Below, piece after piece: positions 63,001 through 64,000 of a stretch of DNA of 64,000 nt. Each line of letters begins with the position of its first letter. Position 1 is the first letter of the stretch. Source of the stretch: Craspedostauros australis (taxonomy: Eukaryota > Bacillariophyta > Bacillariophyceae > Mastogloiales > Achnanthaceae); the NCBI GenBank assembly GCA_026770025.1, contig JAMXDE010000026.1, positions 744,001 to 808,000 of the forward strand, in the 5' to 3' direction. The notes beneath the pieces were generated by a model. The model searched no databases, was not told the origin of the DNA, and saw only the letters and a program-made list of their open reading frames with translations. The position numbers and the translations under genes are program-made.

Positions 63001-63245
63001 CGAGGGTCATGTCTTCCGAAACCTCCGTTGGGTTCGGTTGGGCGGTACCCATATGCGGGTGGTCGTGGTGGATACCCGGGGTGAGGAGGTCCGACAGGGG
63101 TGAAGGCTCCTTGCGGCATTGGAAAAACTCCGGCTCCATGGGGAAAATGGCCAATGGGGATAGGGATTCCGATGGGCGGGAATCCTCCTGGATGGGTTCC
63201 GTGGTACATCGGGAGCGGTGGACCATGAGGGAATTGGTTTCCCAT
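54045..63245 (-). CDS. Large Ty1/copia Pol polyprotein (copia-2) with C-terminal extension
   Basis: 3,066 residues from an ATG at 63245; the frame is open only 36 bp further upstream. Order: Pro/Gly/His-rich N terminus; Gag-like helical domain (about 130-345); protease-like CDGGAQCC (~557, Gly in place of Ser of DSG); integrase core with VATDTIFS, HSDNAKEQ and PQQNPAEHN (1050-1150); RT with DVGNAFLYAD and YVDD (~1837); RNase H with CYVDADHGHD and STYGSELVAARIATEA (2045-2185). This is a copia Pol of the type found in diatoms. Unusual: about 870 further residues, Ser/Pro/Glu-rich, including a compact block near 2500-2560 (SRVLYPAGKKGPFQGIVVGY, then RVRIFCTKGNENAPPG) that resembles a Tudor or SH3-like barrel. 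No stop or frameshift in 9.2 kb. Its 3' LTR is not visible. Confidence 0.9.
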   Translation of the reverse strand: MGNQFPHGPPLPMYHGTHPGGFPPIGIPIPIGHFPHGAGVFPMPQGAFTPVGPPHPGYPPRPPAYGYRPTEPNGGFGRHDPRNMGPNTPHGQHEPGYAPHRGPTRSEPPVAQAKLTKRRPIPDSVKFTSDAASFQVVKHQIHAHLLGNDMAYLINDQFRHRYHSQGIHAIKDHIDPVTGVPTTTSPEQVASDVRTLFAGLYSVFAGGPAHGLATRGLLTEDGILFWNELLNTYDNDWIRGMEVDSLMKRVHDFNPSRQDLGSYVKEIQDIFANVNFLATNPDQQVSDAQQRRTLLNHLIGCDDINVRTMVRSIERSPDMQSMGATCMYLISESARDNAVANNQRGSRSGKRRIFKATAETNQDQGESNTEMVINAISKKLQEDPTFISQEVFDGLPEKVRRVIMKLRSSLRWARRNNDRNGSGFTRVEGKKEQEEPQPPASVKPPEKGEETKPHKQYGGVTHANLARYTAGSTEESDSQDGNGSDLSSIDASELAKFLVDYGGHEENGNDRLVKMITMSDSSDAPSPIDPPESKQRQSVPEQLINLATFSPQTYAVCDGGAQCCVIGNKDRVWKIDYIYPHRTYNIVGAVASTMRKNNLAVVDASIKARTREGNEVILRIYEAALNVDSRVTLLSDHQIRASGAVLDTVSSEHRASFSTPGTGQQCLMPDEDTTINLEMRDALMTFDVFPIMEVNEDLPTYDITPKQGWNPSDHQGGHVCNVPMGCYLTRDPIGGDKVVDWDDQPDAPRNAGAMDPNAHNASKDPTEPRTRQAIDGIPNNPMEGREPMDPNDRHPDEHATGEPNRVHEEYPKVDAFLDTLSLEELIGMSHAIDTVTFAKSATDTAISIQGTLFDMVDNLSAGDIDHLYRELGIDREANAVGTDQIGYIEPTNVLSTKVSDPDGEADSVISSLHSVGSEPAFQRNRETFRIPNEIGVTKATRVDTLRGDPRSAPEYHGHTKGENPAGIDDPGKDNPMDTMDRHPAEAMTEYSHQGFPFRAKWKSIDLHKIRPYLGYLPTHVIKQTLARTTQLMRAVITYPMRRHKKSRFEWMRRQRIREIVATDTIFSNVKSFGDGYSMAQIFYGTSSHMINAYGLKRKEGVFVAFQDFIRTEGAPWAFHSDNAKEQTGEKVLKLLRDLHIKSRLTEPHNPQQNPAEHNAILYMKRCVTTLIDRTGAPPKAWFHAFRYMCYVHNHTSDLSLRYAIPYTVRHGETVDISALLTFQFYEKVLYHDPNATFPNSKEKSGYWLGVAESHGDFLTYHVLDDESRRVLVRSVVRPFRKGMNNNRRVTFDQDMEPETDNPSTRTPLELSGTPQGWKTKIPPKRGYAATAKTTHPRAWENKTNKPTRPTGIPNSGEARSTGPVTRSQTLTKRTAKAPTTRTTEKDNPRTSPDAPDRGDSDPGSSYLPCSSGPPSYQRMDDGPEERGGNKRTKQNKRSVLSTGTRKGIPWKNIVHGTIRSIIQTIAADPVTTGVNTASPQRVPTLTNHPGNPRQNPPGCNTNIPWDTTSISFACNLTATEVNQLAYLAQCDQYTERDNFILDGRNLNWKAKEITRHHHETREDGTTEAILEILWMNGMRSWCRMGDLRAQQPDIIIEYTEQNRLQDQKGFEWVELHRARNQHMRSMLATKLANHRPGNKYKFGTLVPNSLKHAMAIDRLNGNGLWSEAINKELNQIKRLGTFRQPRPNEALDGYTKIPYHIVYDVKFDLRRKARLVANGNKTSPPTEDVYSGVVASDTIRIAFAIAAANGLRAYAGDVGNAFLYADTLEKCYIRAGPEFGNLEGKPLIIQKGLYGLRTSSARFHEHFADTLRTMGFLPSKADNDIYTREADDHYEMITTYVDDVLVFSKDPIPIIDDLKKRYTMKQCGDPEYYLGGNIVDLPKNWKDRGVNIGLSAQTYIGNVIKRVEQLVGKTIPKASTPMVEACHPESDTSDFTSAEDARTYRSILGCLNWVVTLGRLDIQYATTAMARFAMAPREGHLLTIQRIIGYLKGRERGAILCDPNPVDHTNIDTTLSSHWREFYPTASEVTPVSVPTPKGKPVQITCYVDADHGHDQVTRKSMTGVVLLINNTIVKTICKRQNTVETSTYGSELVAARIATEAVTGLRYMLRDLGVPIDGPAIMLGDNKAVVLNTTVPSSTLKKKHCSLAFHQIRECIAAGIIVFAHIASVDNIADILTKPLSKTPFHHITSRTIFRNSIHESGYHSETISQAITKSRTTRADDDPDIMATETQEPSPPKEEHTMSVNMARYQQTSMKYSPTSKTLRLTRTQREPNPLETAQRKSPRTIKRTKSTPASPNRQQTRNSSVVYDMTDNRTTNQNHEPAGAPTDKFLIRRGDTPPSALTDKFSTFSSINPSCGSDVLYYPRDMLETGPIMPSNQSHVATATKFRKPPPGATMPAIKEGNCETSFHTGLTPRAFVTPEHETYRCDMLIADLQEDLARNATAPSIAFRDMNMLSPQKRNRHNQDPGHNLSPFQTRTRKMTFPKYTPFYDGIQCPVPGSRVLYPAGKKGPFQGIVVGYSGRRVRIFCTKGNENAPPGEITHVEKQSIYPLTLSEYLDNDLQTTEVLSIAIADGQCFYPAQDGAWGEPPDEFRATMRKPSICHFFKVRKNRIPIILARARKARMVRKQSDTLAVNLARERKALANEPFPPTDEDEMVNGIPSLEDSRPSLEVGETPESRFLDEIPDGFFDEKMTAEEASRQESESEVYRDEDQESQDPGSVIDVEAEIASGAVISHPRPPVRRSSRPSPASKILTATRDGQGYTDKVRPKPVIPTDHSVDSASAPEPGDSDDSGSIFRPEDNSINRNQASRRPSSGASSKQSNRPKRKGLFDESEDSTVSSGMSRIKTIKQVRSAKKTTSGTINAKGASTTTAENPPDAAEPMPPTTRDEQPEVPTPPEGPTDDDVPIATAYPAPANHNEDANANTRSFPVLNHPLPSTPNTPETSNANKRARTEPRPAIAYPSPRRLRSGYIISSNHGPTMMQPSIFQMPPDPTAQIKAVLQNDERTPMVIQTLADILFCGGLDHINQVQQVSITSSLNKALKAMLTNRRQGRGYYDNDEQSE

Positions 63246-64000
63246 GTTAGGAAATGCCCATACGGGTTGCCGCCGTGGTGTCCATGGTTAATTGGAGGTC
63301 CATGGTTGTCACGATGCGGACGGCTTGTCCCATGGTTCGCGGGTGGGTTGCTGGCAGGGTTTCGGTTCACGGGTTCGTGCCCGTTGTTGCCTCGATAGTC
63401 ACTCACGCCATGTGAGGCTGGTGTATCCGCGGTACCGTGGTAGGGATGCGGGTTCCGATCGTAGGGTGGGCGGTTCCCGTCGTTCTCTGGGTAGTTCATC
63501 CGGGGTGGGTTGGTACCTCCTGGGCCTCCGGCGGTCGTTTCGGGGGCGAAGGTTACTACCTTGGCGCCGGTGGGGTTGCGGTTGTAATCGCCGATCGTCG
63601 CGGGGTCTACGTTGGGGAAGAGTCGGTTCCGTCCCGTGGGGCCGCGGTTGTCGGGTACGTCTACGGTATCGTCGTTACCAGGGTGTTGGTCGTAGTTGGT
63701 GCCTGGTTCGGTATCTTCGTTGGGCGGAGTGGTGCCACGGGTGTCGATGATCACTGGTGACGTGTTTTGTGATCCTTGCTTGGCGATGCTGGAGAGTTGG
63801 GTTTCGTTCTGGAAGTTGGGTGGGGTACGGTGCGGTGTATTCCCACCAAGCATGAGGGAGAGCCCAGATGGGGTTCCTCCTGGGTGGCTGTCGTTGTCGC
63901 GTCCGGTTCTATGGGTAGATGCTTCTGACCCAGATGAGATGCTGGTTGCGGATGCGTTGGAGAGTGCTTTCTTGTGTTCCCCGATGGCATTCAACCAGGC
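62900..64000 (-). CDS. Upstream Gag-type frame of copia-2, 5' partial
   Basis: An open frame enters from beyond 64000 and runs to a stop at 62900, overlapping the long Pol frame; a codon of this frame begins one base downstream of a codon of the Pol frame, i.e. Pol is in the -1 frame. From 64000 to ~63260 it encodes a Pro/Asn/Gly-rich, probably disordered protein (EHKKALSNASATSISSGS; then NRPPYDRNPHPYHGTADTP). Beyond ~63260 the composition looks like a shadow of the Pol frame. It could be the N-terminal Gag, joined to Pol by -1 frameshifting within 63282-62900, or a separate first protein. I see no convincing slippery heptamer in the proper phase. Confidence 0.5.
   Translation of the reverse strand, partial: AWLNAIGEHKKALSNASATSISSGSEASTHRTGRDNDSHPGGTPSGLSLMLGGNTPHRTPPNFQNETQLSSIAKQGSQNTSPVIIDTRGTTPPNEDTEPGTNYDQHPGNDDTVDVPDNRGPTGRNRLFPNVDPATIGDYNRNPTGAKVVTFAPETTAGGPGGTNPPRMNYPENDGNRPPYDRNPHPYHGTADTPASHGVSDYRGNNGHEPVNRNPASNPPANHGTSRPHRDNHGPPINHGHHGGNPYGHFLTWETNSLMVHRSRCTTEPIQEDSRPSESLSPLAIFPMEPEFFQCRKEPSPLSDLLTPGIHHDHPHMGTAQPNPTEVSEDMTLVTWARTPHTGNTNPGMHPIEDPPEANHRSPRPS

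Noticed and set aside
63236..63250. GGGAAAC as a -1 slippery heptamer for copia-2
   Set aside because: The heptamer is in register with the Pol frame (G|GGA|AAC there), not with the upstream frame, so slipping would leave Pol rather than enter it.
1..64000. CRISPR arrays, rRNA, tRNA
   Set aside because: No regularly spaced repeats with unique spacers and no recognisable rRNA or tRNA found by eye; a tRNA could be missed without a covariance search.

Overview
The window is nuclear DNA of a diatom. The decisive evidence is an intact silicon transporter (23409-25055, minus) with the four GXQ motifs of the diatom SIT family. Two further genes (a MOT2-like transporter and a branched-chain aminotransferase) start with a signal peptide followed by Phe at the predicted cleavage point, the 'ASAFAP'-type bipartite signal for a secondary plastid. 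Genes have none to two GT-AG introns, intergenic gaps are 0.7-2 kb, and Ty1/copia elements are present. I cannot name the species.

Layout. 1-30 kb is host gene space: an F-box protein kinase (1-5028, minus, running off the left edge), a plastid-targeted MOT2-like MFS carrier (6659-9008, minus), plastid BCAT (10291-12321, plus), a membrane-anchored beta-helix protein (13395-15343, plus), a second protein kinase (16097-18046, minus), a RING-H2 membrane protein (19989-22350, plus), the silicon transporter (minus), an HMG-box/AT-hook protein (27052-28154, plus) and a type II membrane glycosyltransferase-like gene (from 28952, minus).

30.48-40.08 kb is a single 9,598-bp DNA transposon, apparently not just scattered repeats. 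It has 50-bp terminal inverted repeats (49/50 identical), a TA target duplication, an 848-residue Tc1/mariner-type transposase, and a decayed passenger gene for a secreted protein built of CX5C repeats. It sits inside codon 6 of the glycosyltransferase-like gene. Removing the element and one TA restores an open reading frame from an ATG at 40093 on the far side into the body of the gene.

40.1-43.9 kb holds a PSD/PT-rich, single-pass leucine-rich-repeat protein and a 527-bp inverted-repeat element. 43.9-64 kb is a retrotransposon nest: an intact copia gag-pol (44941-50754, minus), a copia-type gag fragment (52053-53418, plus) cut by a second, inverted copy of the 527-bp element, and a very large second copia polyprotein (54045 to beyond the right edge, minus) with an unusual ~870-residue C-terminal extension.

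Most promising for follow-up: the giant mariner-like element with cargo; the F-box kinase whose ATP-site lysine is placed as in WNK kinases; TGA codons at conserved Cys positions in the CX5C passenger gene; and the copia C-terminal extension with a possible Tudor/SH3-like module. All homology statements are by eye; no searches or alignments were run.
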